A DNA stretch of 64,000 bases from Parietichytrium sp. I65-24A (lineage: Eukaryota; Sar; Bigyra; Thraustochytrida; Thraustochytriidae), in NCBI GenBank assembly GCA_012862575.1, contig BLSF01000095.1, positions 43,551 to 107,550 on the forward strand, given 5' to 3'. The notes under the pieces are model-generated. The model made no database searches and was not told where the DNA came from. It saw only the letters and a program-made list of their open reading frames with translations. Shown one piece after another: positions 1 to 11,800 of the stretch; the stretch's first letter is position 1, and every line of letters begins with the position of its first letter. A program made the translations under genes and the position numbers.

Positions 1-2
1 AG

Positions 3-188
3 CTCTATGAGCACAACAAACTTTGGCCGCTGGCAACGCTCCCAAAACTGCGTGAATTCTTTGCGGGAGGGTCAGACCGGGCCATGATGCCAAGAAGGAT
101 GAGTCTCGAAATGTACATAACCACAGGCAACGAGGCAGCGATGCCTGGCTTCAGCCAGAGGAGACACAACCAGATGGCCGTGTTTTGA
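3..188 (+). CDS. 3' end of an unidentified gene cut by the left edge
   Basis: The frame beginning at base 3 is open from the window edge to a TGA at 186-188. It encodes a mixed, protein-like tail of 61 residues starting LYEHNKLWPLATLPKLREFF and ending HNQMAVF. Composition is balanced, with no low-complexity sequence. A 65-codon frame on the opposite strand (5-202) has only a GTG start and is best read as its shadow. No family is recognised from this short tail. The gene would run rightwards and end here, which fits the absence of any other coding signal up to base 2050. Confidence 0.5.
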   Translation, partial: LYEHNKLWPLATLPKLREFFAGGSDRAMMPRRMSLEMYITTGNEAAMPGFSQRRHNQMAVF

Positions 189-2050
189 GCGGCGCCATTC
201 ACCCCTTGTCCCGCTGCAGGCGAGACTTGCAGCTGTAAATAGTAGATTCAAACCTCAGATTCAGTAAAAGTTCAAAGTCAGGCTCGCCTTCGAGATTCTT
301 TGTAAAGTCACAAGCTACCTCCCCGTGAGTTGAGATCTCGCCAGTGCGCCGGAAGCCCAGGTTCGCTGCCTTTGCACCGCCAATCAGCCGACTCGCATTC
401 TCCTCCCCTCTTCACATCCTAACTTGCTTCCTCGCCCGCCTTCTGCACAGGAGTGCAAACGGCGTGATTGTGTAAATTAAATGAACAGTGGACAGCGCCC
501 ATCCGCCTGCGTGCTTCAACGAAGAGGTGTGGCTAGCGTTGGTCGTGATGTGCCCCATTCGGCCCAGCCCACCGACCCTCTTGGCCCCGTCGGCGACTTC
601 TCATCGCCGCCAGCGCCAAAGTCTCTCAACACCTGCGCAGACGTTGTTCCGAATCAGACTAGCTCGTGTGCTGACAGAATCCCTTGCGCAGCCCCGTCCA
701 AATGCCGCGTCATCGCCATCGCCATCGCCATAGTCATCGCCAACGCCGCCATCATCCATCATCCATCATCCATCATCCATCATCCAGCATCCAACAATTA
801 ACATCCTGTCCACGACGCGACACCAAATGCCAAACACCAAACGGCAAAAGTCAAACGCCAAGCGCCAAACGTCAAATGCTGCGCTACGCTCTCGAGCAAC
901 GCTTTGGTAGCTCCGACACATGCACATTCAGAAGACGCTCCTCGCCAGTAATAAATCGTTTTACATCAAACACAGTCAACCTCGATCGAAGCAATCGATC
1001 AAAAAAGTCAAAACATACAAAATACAAATTTCAAAATTTCAAAATCCAATAAGTCCACTTCTAAAAGCATTCGCTCTCTACCTACTGGCTATGTATTGTG
1101 CCAGCTTAAACAGTAGAACAGCATAGAATTCTCCAAATACGCGGCCGTGGATATAAGGTGATGTATAAAGATAGAGAGATGGATAAGAAAAGGATACAAT
1201 TTACTCGTAGATGATAGATTGGCATGTGGCCCATGACAAGAGAGGCCCATAGATACCATAGATAGACAAACCCACTCAACGAACAGACAATTATACTCGC
1301 TACGAAGATACAATTGCCTCAAAATAATAGTAACTTACAACAACAACAACAAAGAATAATAATAAAAAATGTTGAACTGCAAGTGGGAGCTTATCTACAG
1401 AACAACATCAAAATCAAAAGCTTCATTCTTTCGTCCCTAGGCGATAACTGATAACAGCAATCCCAAAACCACAAGGTAATCATTTCTCGGTAGTCCACGC
1501 ATAGACTCGCGTAGACGGGAAACGGCCGTGCCAGGTCGCAAGGGACGAACTAGTGCAGAGGAAGCGCACGTGGTAGGCCGGCGGATAGACGCGGGCTACA
1601 TACAGGGCCACAGGCAGTGGGAGGAAGTGGAGAGATAAGATACGAATGCGTGCTTGCTTGCATGCTTACATGCTTACATGCTTGCTTGATTGCTTGCGAG
1701 TGAGCGTCCTTTCCAGCGCAGCAGGCGTCGAAAAGTGTCCCCGCTCGGCTGAGCCCGCGGAGGTGTGGCGCGGCGCTTGTTGTCTAGTGACTTTCGTTCG
1801 TTGGTTGGTTGGGTGGCTCGAAGTCTTTGTTTGTTCTTCTGTTCTTCTGCTCCTCTGGGCTCTGGCGACCCGAGCTGCGCCAGAGTGTGCTGCTCTTGGG
1901 GAGCGGGCAGTTTGGTGCGCTGGTTGATTGATTGTATCCCGCAAGCGTTGCGTCCCGGAGAACCTGGCCGCTCGGCGAAACCCGCGTGGCGGTCTCGGAT
2001 TGTTGTAGACGACCGGCCAAAGTCCAACAGCTCGGCAGGGCTCCACGGAC
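189..2050. other. Intergenic region with simple-sequence repeats
   Basis: No convincing gene is seen in about 1.9 kb. It holds a degenerate ATCGCC run near 709-740, an imperfect CATCATC run near 750-787, CAACAA units near 1338-1350, and a GCTTGCTTGCATGCTTACATG-type run at about 1651-1697. Short open frames overlap each other on both strands and look like shadows. The last few hundred bases should contain the promoter and leader of the LRR gene that begins at 2051. Confidence 0.6.
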
Positions 2051-4192
2051 ATGCAGTCTCGGAAGGCGGCAGTGGCGACGGCGCTGACTGCGATTGCGAA
2101 TGGCGAGCGCGAAGTGTCGTTGCGAGGTAAAGACCTGCTCCCGGAGGACATCAGGCTCGTGGCCGAGGCGCTGCAGCATAACAGGTCTGTTCAAGTGCTT
2201 GATCTAAGCTACAATCAACGCATCGGAGACCAAGGCCTGGGATACCTCGCAGAGGCAATTCGAACAAACTCCAACTTGCAGGTTTTGCTATTGAAGAAGA
2301 CTGGGATTACCGGCAACGGGACGCGGCAGCTCACAAAGAAGTTTAAGGTGAGCGAGTATCAAAAAACTAGAGTACGCAAGTTGGACCTCTCCATGAATCT
2401 TTTCGGGCCGCGCGGACCCACCGCGTTATTTAAAACGCTCTCCATGGGAAGCACCCTTCGAGACTTAACCCTATCAGACTTGCAGTTGGAAGGCCTTGAA
2501 CGTTTCGTCCAGGCCATTTTGATGAACGCTACCCCTCTAGAATACATCCGGCTCGTAGATTGTACGATCACGGATGAGTTCATTACTGTGGCCGTCTCAC
2601 TCCTCCAGGGCAGCACACGCTTTCTCGCCGGGTTTGACCTCGGCGCACCTGTAGACGCAAAGCAGACGAAGCGGCTCCTTGAAACAGTCGCGAGGGTCAA
2701 TGGCCGCCTTCATTCGATCACCATTCGCTCTGCGGAGATCGATGCCCCCGGTCTTACTGCTTTGCTCGACGTTCTGAGCTCGTCATCCTCCATCCAGACC
2801 ATCGGTCTCCCAGACTGCCGCCTGCTCGGAATCACTGCGGAGCAAGTGGATTCAAGCATATACGCGGTGCTTAGTCAGCGTGGGAGTACCATCCAGAGTA
2901 TTTGGGGAATCGAGCTCAGCGAACGCTTACGCAGCACCTTTCGTAAATCTGGGAATCAAGTGGAGCAAGTTTGGCAGATGCAAAGCGTAAAAAGTATGCG
3001 AGCGAGCTCGCCCCACGAAATCCCAGTCGCGCATGGGCAAGGGAATGGCAGGCCTTCCCCTTTCCCGTCTGGAAGCTTACCACTTCACAAAACTCAGGGC
3101 GGCTCTAGGGTAGCAGCAAATGGCAAAAACCCGAGCCAAGCCCGCTCTGCAGGACAAGTAAATTTGAGGCGATTTATCAACGTGCCAGGCAAACTCAAAG
3201 AGAAGGCATACATCGCCGCGGACCCCTTCAAGCCGCAACTTGCAGTGGCAACTCAGGCCCAGACCAAGTACAATCAGGTCGTACTGTACGACATTTCCAC
3301 AGGGAAACCAGCCAGCGTGGTTCGCCTGGGGCGCAAAGTGGGCGCAATTACTTTTGATCCTCCAACTGGAAATTTGATCGTGGCAACAACTTCTGGCCAA
3401 AGTCAGCTCCTATGTTATCAGTACGAAGAGGAAAATAATACGTGGGTCCTCACCTGGAAAAAACCACTGTTTGGTTACGGACCATACGTGCAAGTCATGT
3501 CTGCGTTCGGCGCTGGGGTGTTCCTCAAGCTGGAGAGTGCTGTTAGCGAGGTGGAACTGCCTTCCCGATTCCTCGTCTACGAACTAGAGCAGGAGGCGGT
3601 CCACTCCATTGCATGTGACAACGAACACTTTCCGGACGCCGCCGAGATGCATATATACCCCCAGCGAAGCGCACTAATTCTCCACAATACGAGCGGAGCC
3701 GGTCCACATCGCTCCAAAGCACTCTTTTCCGAAAAGGCGATCGCCTCAAAGGGTGGCCAGTTTGCAATTCCGCGCCAAGCAAACATGGCCCTATGTGATC
3801 TGATTGATCTGGACCCGGAAAACTGTTTTATCGTCGCCACGCCGACTGAACATCTCCTCATACTGACGTGGAGCAGGGAGGATACATTGTTGACGGACTT
3901 TAGGCTCGTACAGCTCGAGCCAAGATGGGGAGCGCCAAGTGAGGCTGGAACCGAGGGAATGGTGTATGCGGACCGGTACTCTGCCTCGCTTTGTAGTCTT
4001 CACAAGGTTTCGGAGGTTGAAATCAGCGTAGTCCCCGAAGTCACACAAGTTCAAGGTGCAAGTCTAGGTCTGAACAACGCACTCTACATTCTCTTTGTAG
4101 AAAGAGTGAAGATGCCTGGCAAGAAATGGCATTTGTTCAAGCGCTACGTTTTCGTAATGGACGCGCCCAACCTAGAGAACAATTATTATTAA
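2051..4192 (+). CDS. Leucine-rich repeat (RNI-type) protein with a C-terminal propeller-like region
   Basis: This is a 713-residue protein with an ATG start at 2051 and a TAA stop. Residues about 20-300 carry ribonuclease-inhibitor-type leucine-rich repeats (patterns such as VQVLDLSYNQRIGDQGLGYL and VRKLDLSMNLFGPRGPTALF). Residues about 310-375 are a polar Ser/Gly/Pro-rich linker. Residues about 380-713 are beta-rich, with WD/NHL-like phrases (YIAADPFKPQLAVAT, VGAITFDPPTGNLIVAT, NCFIVATPTEHLLIL), so a divergent beta-propeller is likely. There is no signal peptide or membrane segment, so it is presumably a cytosolic scaffold. No specific orthologue is recognised. The LRR call is secure, the propeller is inference. 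It converges with eIF3c, leaving 431 bp between the stops. Confidence 0.85.
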   Translation: MQSRKAAVATALTAIANGEREVSLRGKDLLPEDIRLVAEALQHNRSVQVLDLSYNQRIGDQGLGYLAEAIRTNSNLQVLLLKKTGITGNGTRQLTKKFKVSEYQKTRVRKLDLSMNLFGPRGPTALFKTLSMGSTLRDLTLSDLQLEGLERFVQAILMNATPLEYIRLVDCTITDEFITVAVSLLQGSTRFLAGFDLGAPVDAKQTKRLLETVARVNGRLHSITIRSAEIDAPGLTALLDVLSSSSSIQTIGLPDCRLLGITAEQVDSSIYAVLSQRGSTIQSIWGIELSERLRSTFRKSGNQVEQVWQMQSVKSMRASSPHEIPVAHGQGNGRPSPFPSGSLPLHKTQGGSRVAANGKNPSQARSAGQVNLRRFINVPGKLKEKAYIAADPFKPQLAVATQAQTKYNQVVLYDISTGKPASVVRLGRKVGAITFDPPTGNLIVATTSGQSQLLCYQYEEENNTWVLTWKKPLFGYGPYVQVMSAFGAGVFLKLESAVSEVELPSRFLVYELEQEAVHSIACDNEHFPDAAEMHIYPQRSALILHNTSGAGPHRSKALFSEKAIASKGGQFAIPRQANMALCDLIDLDPENCFIVATPTEHLLILTWSREDTLLTDFRLVQLEPRWGAPSEAGTEGMVYADRYSASLCSLHKVSEVEISVVPEVTQVQGASLGLNNALYILFVERVKMPGKKWHLFKRYVFVMDAPNLENNYY

Positions 4193-4623
4193 GACTCTCA
4201 ACATTTTAGTGTTGTCCGCGCATTTTACTGAGATAATGAAAGATCATGCTCCTATCTCTTTTGTTGTTTTGCTGTTGATTCATCGTCGTCGTAAAGTGTA
4301 TTGGCGTCCAGAAAGTTATTTGTTCTGTCAGAATCAAGTGACGTCCGTACGTACAAGTCTACGCACGCAATTCTGAGCTAGTGTCTCAACTTGAGAGATG
4401 TGTCTTTCGCTCTTACTCCACCTCCCCGCCGATAATACACAGGGACTGAAAGAGAGGCCCCAATCAAATGAACAACAAAAAACAACTGTCAAGCGACAAG
4501 GCAGAATTCAAAAAGATTTTTGCTTTTTTCTTAGTTGTTTTTTCGGTTTTCCAAGGGAGGAAGGAAAAGGGGGGTTGTCTGTTCGTTCCAGAGTCACACA
4601 ATGCAATGAAAATAATTTTCTCT
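4193..4623. other. Convergent 3' intergenic region
   Basis: This 431-bp spacer separates the stop of the LRR gene (+) and the stop of eIF3c (-). It is AT-richer than the flanking genes and contains T-rich and A-rich stretches that could serve 3'-end formation for either gene. No reading frame or RNA gene is evident. Confidence 0.6.
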
Positions 4624-7600
4624 CTAGATTGGTGCGCGGTCAGTACGTGTGCTATTGTATGACCTGCTGTTGTCGTGACGAGCACCGCGAGAAAAGTTGC
4701 TACTTGGGCCGAATCTGCCTCTACTAGAGCCACGGCCACCTCCGCGGCCGCCACGGAAGCCGCCGCGGTAGCCACCACCACCACCACCGCCACCATACCC
4801 ACTGCCGCCATCGCGACCACCTCTGTTGGAGCGCCCACCGCGGCGTCCGCCACGGCCGTCCTTACCACCGCGCCTGTTCTTATCGAACCCACCTTCTCTG
4901 TCGCGGTCGCGGCGTCCACCGCGCTCGTCGAATGCGCCAAAGTTGAGAGCACGCTCGTTACCCTCGACAAGCTGCGCCACCCTGTCAGCAAACTGCAGGG
5001 AAAGAGCCTGAAGATGTGTTGGCTCCTTGCGATGCAACACGATAGAGGCGGTCGGCTGGTCCCAGCTTGCCAGGAGCTCGTTGTTGATCATCATTTTAGA
5101 GACGATGGCGTGGACATCCGAAGCGGACATATCAAAGAGCTCGCACAAGCGCTCTTGCTTGATCGAGTCATAATAGGCGGAAAAGGAGAGCATGTAGGTG
5201 CGCAAGGCCTCATCCTTGATGCGTTTTGCAAGCATGGTTCTGACGCGGTCAGCGCCATGGAACAAGTCCCACACGCCAAGATTGACGACATAGTTAGTGG
5301 CCTTCTCCCAGTCTCCCTGAGTGAGGGCCTGTGCTGCTGCAAGGATGTGGTCTTTTGTGTTTTCAGGAGGGCCAGTGAAGACCTGTTCAGCATAACTCCG
5401 CGCGAAGCGGCGGAAGTGACGGCTGATGGACAGGTTCTTCGACTCAAACTCCATGCTTGCCATGAAAGGGATCTCCAAAAGCATAGCAGAAGTTAAATAC
5501 ACGGCATCGAGGAGCTCCAGGTTGATGTGCTGATGGTATGGGACCATGCGGCGCTTCTCTAACTTCTCCTGGTCAGGGTTTCTGTCACGGTTGTTGCGCC
5601 ATCCCAGGCCCTGTGCGAGAAGCTCCTTCTCCTTTTTAAGACCGCAGATTTCCATAAGACAGCTATGCGCCTCCTGAATGAGCTCTGCACGGAAGGCTGC
5701 GAGGCCAAGCTGGACAGTCATGCGGTTGAACAAAATCTGGGTGTCCACTTCGGTGGAGTAGATCTGGTCCTGGACCTTCGACATGAGGAGCAAGTCACGG
5801 GCCTTGTAGAACTTGTCGTGAAGGGCATAGTGGTAGATCTGGCAGATGAGCGCGCGGCAGACCCCGCGGGTATCTCCGTACTGGTACATGAACGAGCACA
5901 TTTCATTCATCTTCTTCTCAGGGTCCACGTCAAGGTCGATCTTCTCTGCCAAGGAGGTCGGCGAGCCCATCACTGCAGCAGGGTGGCAGGTTGCAAAGTC
6001 CTTGCTATCAATGACTTCATCAGCGCCGGACCAGCAGGCAGGGTGGAAAAAGTTGCGGTTTCCGTACTCGCGCTGCAGCGCGTTGTCGCGCTCGAGCTGC
6101 AGAGCGATGGAGCTGTGCTTGTAGTAAGTGTGCTCGATTCCAAGCAAGCACATCTTGGCAGCGCTAACGTTGTCTTCGGTCCGCACGTAATAGTTCTGAA
6201 GTCTCTCGGCAAGCCTCACAAAGTCGGATTCGTCTGCAAGTCTATCAATGTATTCCTGAGTGTGCGAGTCGCTCTGGCGCAGGCACTTGGTGTACTCCTC
6301 GGACAGGCGCTCCACAAAGACGCACATGTCACCAACCACTCTGATAAGGTTTGGGTCTGCGCCTTCCTCCAGTTGCTCCTCTTCCTCCTCCTGCTGCTCC
6401 TCTTCCTCTTCTTCCTTGTTCTTCTTCCTCTCGGCGGCCTTGAGGTTCTCCGCCTTGATGGTAGCCTCTGCCTCGCGCGCCAGGGTGGCGAGAGCGCCAA
6501 TGTCCTCGCCGTAAACCTGTCCAACACGGAGATCAGGGTTCTCCTCGAGCAGCCTGAGAATAAAGTTGAGGTCGCGGACGGTCTGTCGCCAAAGGGATGG
6601 CGGCATGTGGTCGTCGATTCCGCTGCGGATGTCGAACGCGGTGGAGACGACGTGCATGAGTCCTGGCACGAACTTGCGAGGTCCTTGCGGGTACAGCATA
6701 TCTACGAGGCGCCTCAGGTTGGCCAGCACCTCATACTTGTTGGTTCCCTTCTTTCCGCGGAGTGCCACCAGCGCCATGATGCGCGTGCTAATCTGCTTGG
6801 GCGACAGCTTCTCTTCCTTCTCCACAGTCTCCGTCTCGGTCTTCCGCGCCTCCTCCTTGAGTCTGCGCTTCTCTTCCAACTTTGCCTGGCGCTCTGCGGC
6901 AATGCGCTCGGCCTCCTCCTTCGAGATGCGCTCCTTGACGCTCGCGGCCGGCGTGCGCTTCACCCACTTGTCGCGCCCAGTCAGCTCCGCGCCGTCCTCC
7001 TCGTCCGAGCTGGATGACGACGAAGACATCCACTCCGGGTCGTCCTCATCGTCCGACGAGCTGCTGCTGCTGCTGCTGCTTCCGCTGGACGAGTCCGAGT
7101 CGGACGAGTCGGACTCAGAGTCGGACGATCCGTCGTCATCGTCCGAGTCCTCCTCCTCGTCGTCGCCGGCATCTTCGTCCGCGCGGGCTTTGTTGGCCGT
7201 CTCTTCCGCCTTCTCGATCTCGTCGCTGAGCTCGGCCACGACCTTGGGCACCCTGGCGCGCAGGTGGTTGAACGCCTTGGAGTTGGTCTTGCTGAGCTTC
7301 TTGAGCGCAGGCTTGTTCGCGAACAGGTCCGTGATCGCCAGGTTGAGCGACTTTAGCGCCAGCAGATACTCCACGGCGTTCTGCCCCAGCACCTTGCGCG
7401 CCTTGTCCGCCTCCTTGAGCAGTTTCTTGTACTCGTCCTCCGCGGCGTTCCAGTCGCCCGTCTTGATCTTGTTCTTGAGCATCTTGGCCACCTTGCGCAC
7501 GGCCTCCGACGTCTTCTCCGACGCCGTCTTCACCACGCGCCCTTCCTCATCGTCCGACTCGTCGCTCTCCACCGCCCACTTGGAGCTGGCCGCCACCTTC

Positions 7601-7707
7601 TTCTTGCGTGGCTCCTCCTCCGACGAAGTGCTGCTGCCGCTGCTGCTCTCTGAGTCGCTGTCCGAGCTCTCCTCCGCGGCCCAGAAACGCGACCTGGGTT
7701 CCGCCAT
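4624..7707 (-). CDS. EIF3C: Eukaryotic translation initiation factor 3 subunit C
   Basis: This 1,027-residue protein is the eIF3c/NIP1 core subunit of the eIF3 complex, which binds the 40S subunit and organises eIF1, eIF2 and eIF5 in the pre-initiation complex. The N-terminus (about 1-290) has the family's long acidic Ser/Asp/Glu tracts alternating with a conserved stretch (KIKTGDWNAAEDEYKKLLKE). The central helical region carries eIF3c signatures such as RGVCRALICQIYHYALHDKF and ILFNRMTVQLGLAAFRAELI. A PCI/winged-helix region follows near 690-880, with LCELFDMSASDVHAIVSKMM. The last 90 or so residues are an RGG/GGYRGG-rich tail, a known RNA-binding style. ATG at 7705-7707, followed upstream by a pyrimidine-rich leader. 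Long frames on the opposite strand mirror its codon bias. Confidence 0.97.
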   Translation of the reverse strand: MAEPRSRFWAAEESSDSDSESSSGSSTSSEEEPRKKKVAASSKWAVESDESDDEEGRVVKTASEKTSEAVRKVAKMLKNKIKTGDWNAAEDEYKKLLKEADKARKVLGQNAVEYLLALKSLNLAITDLFANKPALKKLSKTNSKAFNHLRARVPKVVAELSDEIEKAEETANKARADEDAGDDEEEDSDDDDGSSDSESDSSDSDSSSGSSSSSSSSSDDEDDPEWMSSSSSSSDEEDGAELTGRDKWVKRTPAASVKERISKEEAERIAAERQAKLEEKRRLKEEARKTETETVEKEEKLSPKQISTRIMALVALRGKKGTNKYEVLANLRRLVDMLYPQGPRKFVPGLMHVVSTAFDIRSGIDDHMPPSLWRQTVRDLNFILRLLEENPDLRVGQVYGEDIGALATLAREAEATIKAENLKAAERKKNKEEEEEEQQEEEEEQLEEGADPNLIRVVGDMCVFVERLSEEYTKCLRQSDSHTQEYIDRLADESDFVRLAERLQNYYVRTEDNVSAAKMCLLGIEHTYYKHSSIALQLERDNALQREYGNRNFFHPACWSGADEVIDSKDFATCHPAAVMGSPTSLAEKIDLDVDPEKKMNEMCSFMYQYGDTRGVCRALICQIYHYALHDKFYKARDLLLMSKVQDQIYSTEVDTQILFNRMTVQLGLAAFRAELIQEAHSCLMEICGLKKEKELLAQGLGWRNNRDRNPDQEKLEKRRMVPYHQHINLELLDAVYLTSAMLLEIPFMASMEFESKNLSISRHFRRFARSYAEQVFTGPPENTKDHILAAAQALTQGDWEKATNYVVNLGVWDLFHGADRVRTMLAKRIKDEALRTYMLSFSAYYDSIKQERLCELFDMSASDVHAIVSKMMINNELLASWDQPTASIVLHRKEPTHLQALSLQFADRVAQLVEGNERALNFGAFDERGGRRDRDREGGFDKNRRGGKDGRGGRRGGRSNRGGRDGGSGYGGGGGGGGYRGGFRGGRGGGRGSSRGRFGPSSNFSRGARHDNSRSYNSTRTDRAPI

Positions 7708-8817
7708 CTTCTCTCTCTTTCTTCTCTCTCTGTCTCGCCACTGACCTATGACCTCTGACCGATCCCTCTCTCTTTCTGTCTCTCTCTGTGTCTCTCTGTC
7801 TCTCTCTGTCTGCGCGCCTGTGAGGGGCGGCTAGGGCTAGGGCTGCGGCGTACGCTGCTTAGGGGAGCGTAGCGGGTGGTAAGGGGTGCGCGCGGACCCT
7901 GCGGGGTTGTGTGGGTGGTGCTGTGTGGCAGGGGGGCTGCGTTGGGAGGGGAGAGGAGTGGAAGAAAGGGCTGTTTTTAGGCGTTTTTGGAGGATTTTGA
8001 TTGGGAGGGGCGGCGCGCGGGTTTGAAAGGTTCTGCAGAGGGACTGCGCGGAGACACTCACAACACGCGGGAGACGCTGCTGAGAGGGAGGAATCGAGGT
8101 TGAGAGGGCGAAAAGGCGGAGAAATTGGCGCAAATTGTGACGATTGATGAGAGGGGGAGAGACAAGTACGGAGAGAGGAGAGACAAGACAGAATATCTGT
8201 ATCTATGGATGGATGGATATTGCGCTGGGTTAGCGGCCCATCACGCGATACGCTAGTCCCGTGGGCTCCATAGGCTCTTTATAGTTGATTCCATAGCGTA
8301 GATCGAGGGGACGGATGGAGGGAGAATGGCTACGCGGAAGTGTAGGTGGACCGCTAGGAATTGTGGTGAGAGTCAGATAAGCAACAGGTAGGAGTTCGTG
8401 GAGGCTAGGAGATTCTGGTAGGACAGCGCTGTGAGGAGGTGAGTTGAATCCTGTGTGGCTTGTGACGACCACGAATCCCACGACGCCCTGACTGAGAGGG
8501 TTAGGGCGAATAGAACGAAGAATGCGTTCGGCGACGGAGAACAAAGGAACTAAGGCGCGGAAAAGCTTGTTGAGTGAATGCTCGAATGATAGAGTCTTTT
8601 CTGACTTTAAAGTCTTTGTCTTGGCGAGCAAATGTTGTCAGGCAAGCAAGACCGTGATTATAGATGATAGATTATAGGTTTTGAATGCTGCAAAGTAGTT
8701 TTGGCTTTTGCTGAGGTCGAAGGAGAGCAAGCTTGATCTTTCTTATGATCAGAATGTATGACTGGTGGTGGCGCACTCTAGCTAGCTAGCTTGATTGATT
8801 GAACGAGTCCTCGCGCA
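7708..8817. other. Upstream region of eIF3c with pyrimidine/CTCT repeats
   Basis: This is about 1.1 kb with no convincing gene. The first 100 bp, the leader of eIF3c on the minus strand, is a TCTCTGTCTC-type repeat (about 7765-7813). Short open frames in the rest lack ATG starts and show no family resemblance. A run of TAGCTAGCTAGC occurs near 8780-8790, just before the tandem array begins. Confidence 0.5.
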
Positions 8818-11800
8818 GCCGAGACGCGTTTAAAAGGAGGAAAAGCATTCGCTCTTCGCAATCGAGCTGTAATCATCCCGTCTCTTCAAAAAAATTAAAA
8901 AAAAGTGCAACCTTTTTAGCTTCGCTTTGGCTGGGGAGAACCAAGAAGGGCGAAATCAGCAATTGGATTTGGACGTTGGAGGTGTTGCTTCTTTTGAGCT
9001 CAGTTGGTCCGCGTATGTCCGTGTCAAGGAGAACCAAGCTCTTGACAAAGTAAGAGAAAACAAAAAAAGTCGGCACCAGCGAAGAAGCCCACGCATTGTC
9101 GGGATGCTCGTGTTCAACTCTCTGATGCCGAAGATAGGGGTTGTTGCTGTTTGGAGACGAGAGGGGAGATCTCGAGAACTTTCCAGCCAAAGTTCATTTC
9201 TGTGTTTGCACTCTCCACTTCTCCATTTCACAGGTTGTATGAATGGATCAGTGCTAGTACTCACTTCAGTTTTTGGTTCACAGCGTTTTTTTGTCTACGG
9301 GCAGCTATGCATTCTGGGAAAGCCCCCCTGCCCGGTCATGTGCTACATCCTGTCGATCATGTTGTTTGTTGAAAGAATTGTGAACCTGCTGTGAACATCC
9401 CCGACCATCTGGTTTGCCGGCGCTGCTCAAATAGCTTGGCAAACGAGGATCCAAAGTCCGCAACATCCTCTCCCAAATCCAACATATCCGCTGACTATGA
9501 AGACTGTTAAAGCCCGCTAGAATTCCAGGAATGTTCCAATTTTGCATTTGTTGTTGGAAAATTTTGATGACCGATAGATTGCTTGGTTGCAGTGCCAGTG
9601 TTGTCTCAGGCGGCCGAGATGCATTCCAAAAGGAAGGAAAATATCCATTTTTCGAAATCGAGCTGCATCCATCCCGGTGTCAGCAAACAAGCTGGAAAAA
9701 GAATGCAAGTTTTTTAGCTTCGCTTTGGCTGGGTGGAACCAAGAATAGTATAGTCAGAATCAGAGTCGAATTTAGATGGTTGTAGGTCCGCGTATCTCCG
9801 TGTCAATGAAAGCCAAGCTTTTGACAAAGCAAGAGAAAACAAAAAAAGTCGGCACCAGCGAAGAAGCCCACGCATTGTCGGGATGCTCGTGTTCAACTCT
9901 CTGATGCCGAAGATAGGGGGTGTTGCTGTTTGGAGACGAGAGGGGAGATCTCGAGAACTTTCCAGCCAAAGTTCATTTCTGTGTTTGCACTTTTCACTTC
10001 TCCATTTCACAGGTTGTATGAATGGATCAGTGCTAGTACTCACTTCAGTTTTTGGTTCACAGCGTTTTTTTGTCTACGGGCAGCTATGCATTCTGGGAAA
10101 GCCCCCCTGCCCGGTCATGTGCTACATCCTGTCGATCATGTTGTTTGTTGAAAGAATTGTGAACCTGCTGTGAACATCCCCGACCATCTGGTTTGCCGGC
10201 GCTGCTCAAATAGCTTGGCAAACGAGGATCCAAAGTCAGCAACATCCTCTCCCAAATCCAACATATCCGCTGACTACGACAATGTTACGCCAGCTACAAT
10301 TCCAGGAATGTTCCAATTTTGCTCTTGCTGTGAAAGATTGATCTCAAAATTTTGGCCGATAGATTGCTTGATTGCAGTGCCAGTGTTGTTTCAAGCAGCC
10401 GAGATGCATTCCAAAAGGAAGGAAAATATCCATTCTTCGGAATCGAGCTGCATCCATCCCGGTGTCAGCAGAAAAGCCGGAAAAGGAATGCAAATGCTTT
10501 TAACTTCGCTTTGGCTGGGTGGAACCAAGAATAGTATAGTCAGAATCAGAATCAGGATTGAATTTAGATGGTTGTAGGTCCGCGTATCTCCGTGTCAATG
10601 AAAACCAAGCTGTTGATAAAGTAAGAGAAAACAAAAAAAAGTCGGCACCAGCGAAGAAGCCCACGCATTGTCGGGATGCTCGTGTTCAACTCTCTGATGC
10701 CGAAGATAGGGGTTGTTGCTGTTTGGAGACGAGAGGGGAGATCTCGAGAACTTTCCAGCTAAAGTTCATTTCTGTGTTTGCACTCTCCACTTCTCCATTT
10801 CACAGGTTGTATGAATGGATCAGTGCTAGTACTCACTTCAGTTTTTGGTTCACAGCGTTTTTTGTCTACGGGCAGCTATGCATTCTGGGAAAGCCCCCCT
10901 GCCCGGTCATGTGCTACATCCTGTCGATCATGTTGTTTGTTGAAAGAATTGTGAACCTGCTGTGAACATCCCCGACCATCTGGTTTGCCGGCGCTGCTCA
11001 AATAGCTTGGCAAACGAGGATCCAAAGTCCGCAACATCCTCTTCCAAATCCAACATATCCGCTGACTATGAAGGTGTTAAAGCCCGCTACAATTCCAGGA
11101 ATGTTCCAATTTTCCTTTTGTTGTTGGAAAATTTTGATGACCGATAGATTGCTTGGTTGCAGTGCCAGAGTTGTCTCAAGCAGCCGAGATGCATTTCAAA
11201 GGGAGAAAAACATCCATTCCTCAGAATCGAGCTGCATCCATCCCGGTGTCAACAAAAGAGCTGGCAAACGAATGCAAGTTTTTTAGCTTCGCTTTGGCTC
11301 GGGGGAACCAAGAATAGTATAGTCAGAATCAGAGTCGAATTTAGATGGTTGTAGGTCCGCGTATCTCCGTGTCAAACAAAGCTGTTGACAAAGCAAGAGA
11401 AAACAAAAAAAGTCGGCACCAGCGAAGAAGCCCACGCATTGTCGGGATGCTCGTGTTCAACTCTCTGATGCCGAAGATAGGGGTTGTTGCTGTTTGGAGA
11501 CGAGAGGGGAGATCTCGAGAACTTTCCAGCTAAAGTTCATTTCTGTGTTTGCACTTTTCACCTCTCCATTTCACAGGTTGTATGAATGGATCAGTGCTAG
11601 TACTCACTTCAGTTTTTGGTTCACAGCGTTTTTTTGTCTACGGGCAGCTATGCATTCTGGGAAAGCCCCCCTGCCCGGTCATGTGCTACATCCTGTCGAT
11701 CATGTCGTTTGTTGAAAGAATTGTGAACCTGCTGTGAACATCCCCGACCATCTGGTTTGCCGGCGCTGCTCAAATAGCTTGGCAAACGAGGATCCAAAGT

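Noticed and set aside
5665-7017. 450-codon plus-strand frame opposite eIF3c
   Set aside because: It is a mirror of the eIF3c codon bias. The minus strand has clear eIF3c motifs throughout, and the plus frame has leucine runs from acidic codons and no family match.
6566-7744. 392-codon Ser-rich plus-strand frame opposite the eIF3c N-terminus
   Set aside because: The serine and leucine runs are the reverse complement of the Asp/Glu/Ser tracts of eIF3c. No independent signal.
9151-9372. 73-codon frame repeated in copies of the tandem array
   Set aside because: It starts with TTG, not ATG, and copy 3 has one T fewer in a T run, which breaks the frame. The sequence repeats because the DNA repeats.
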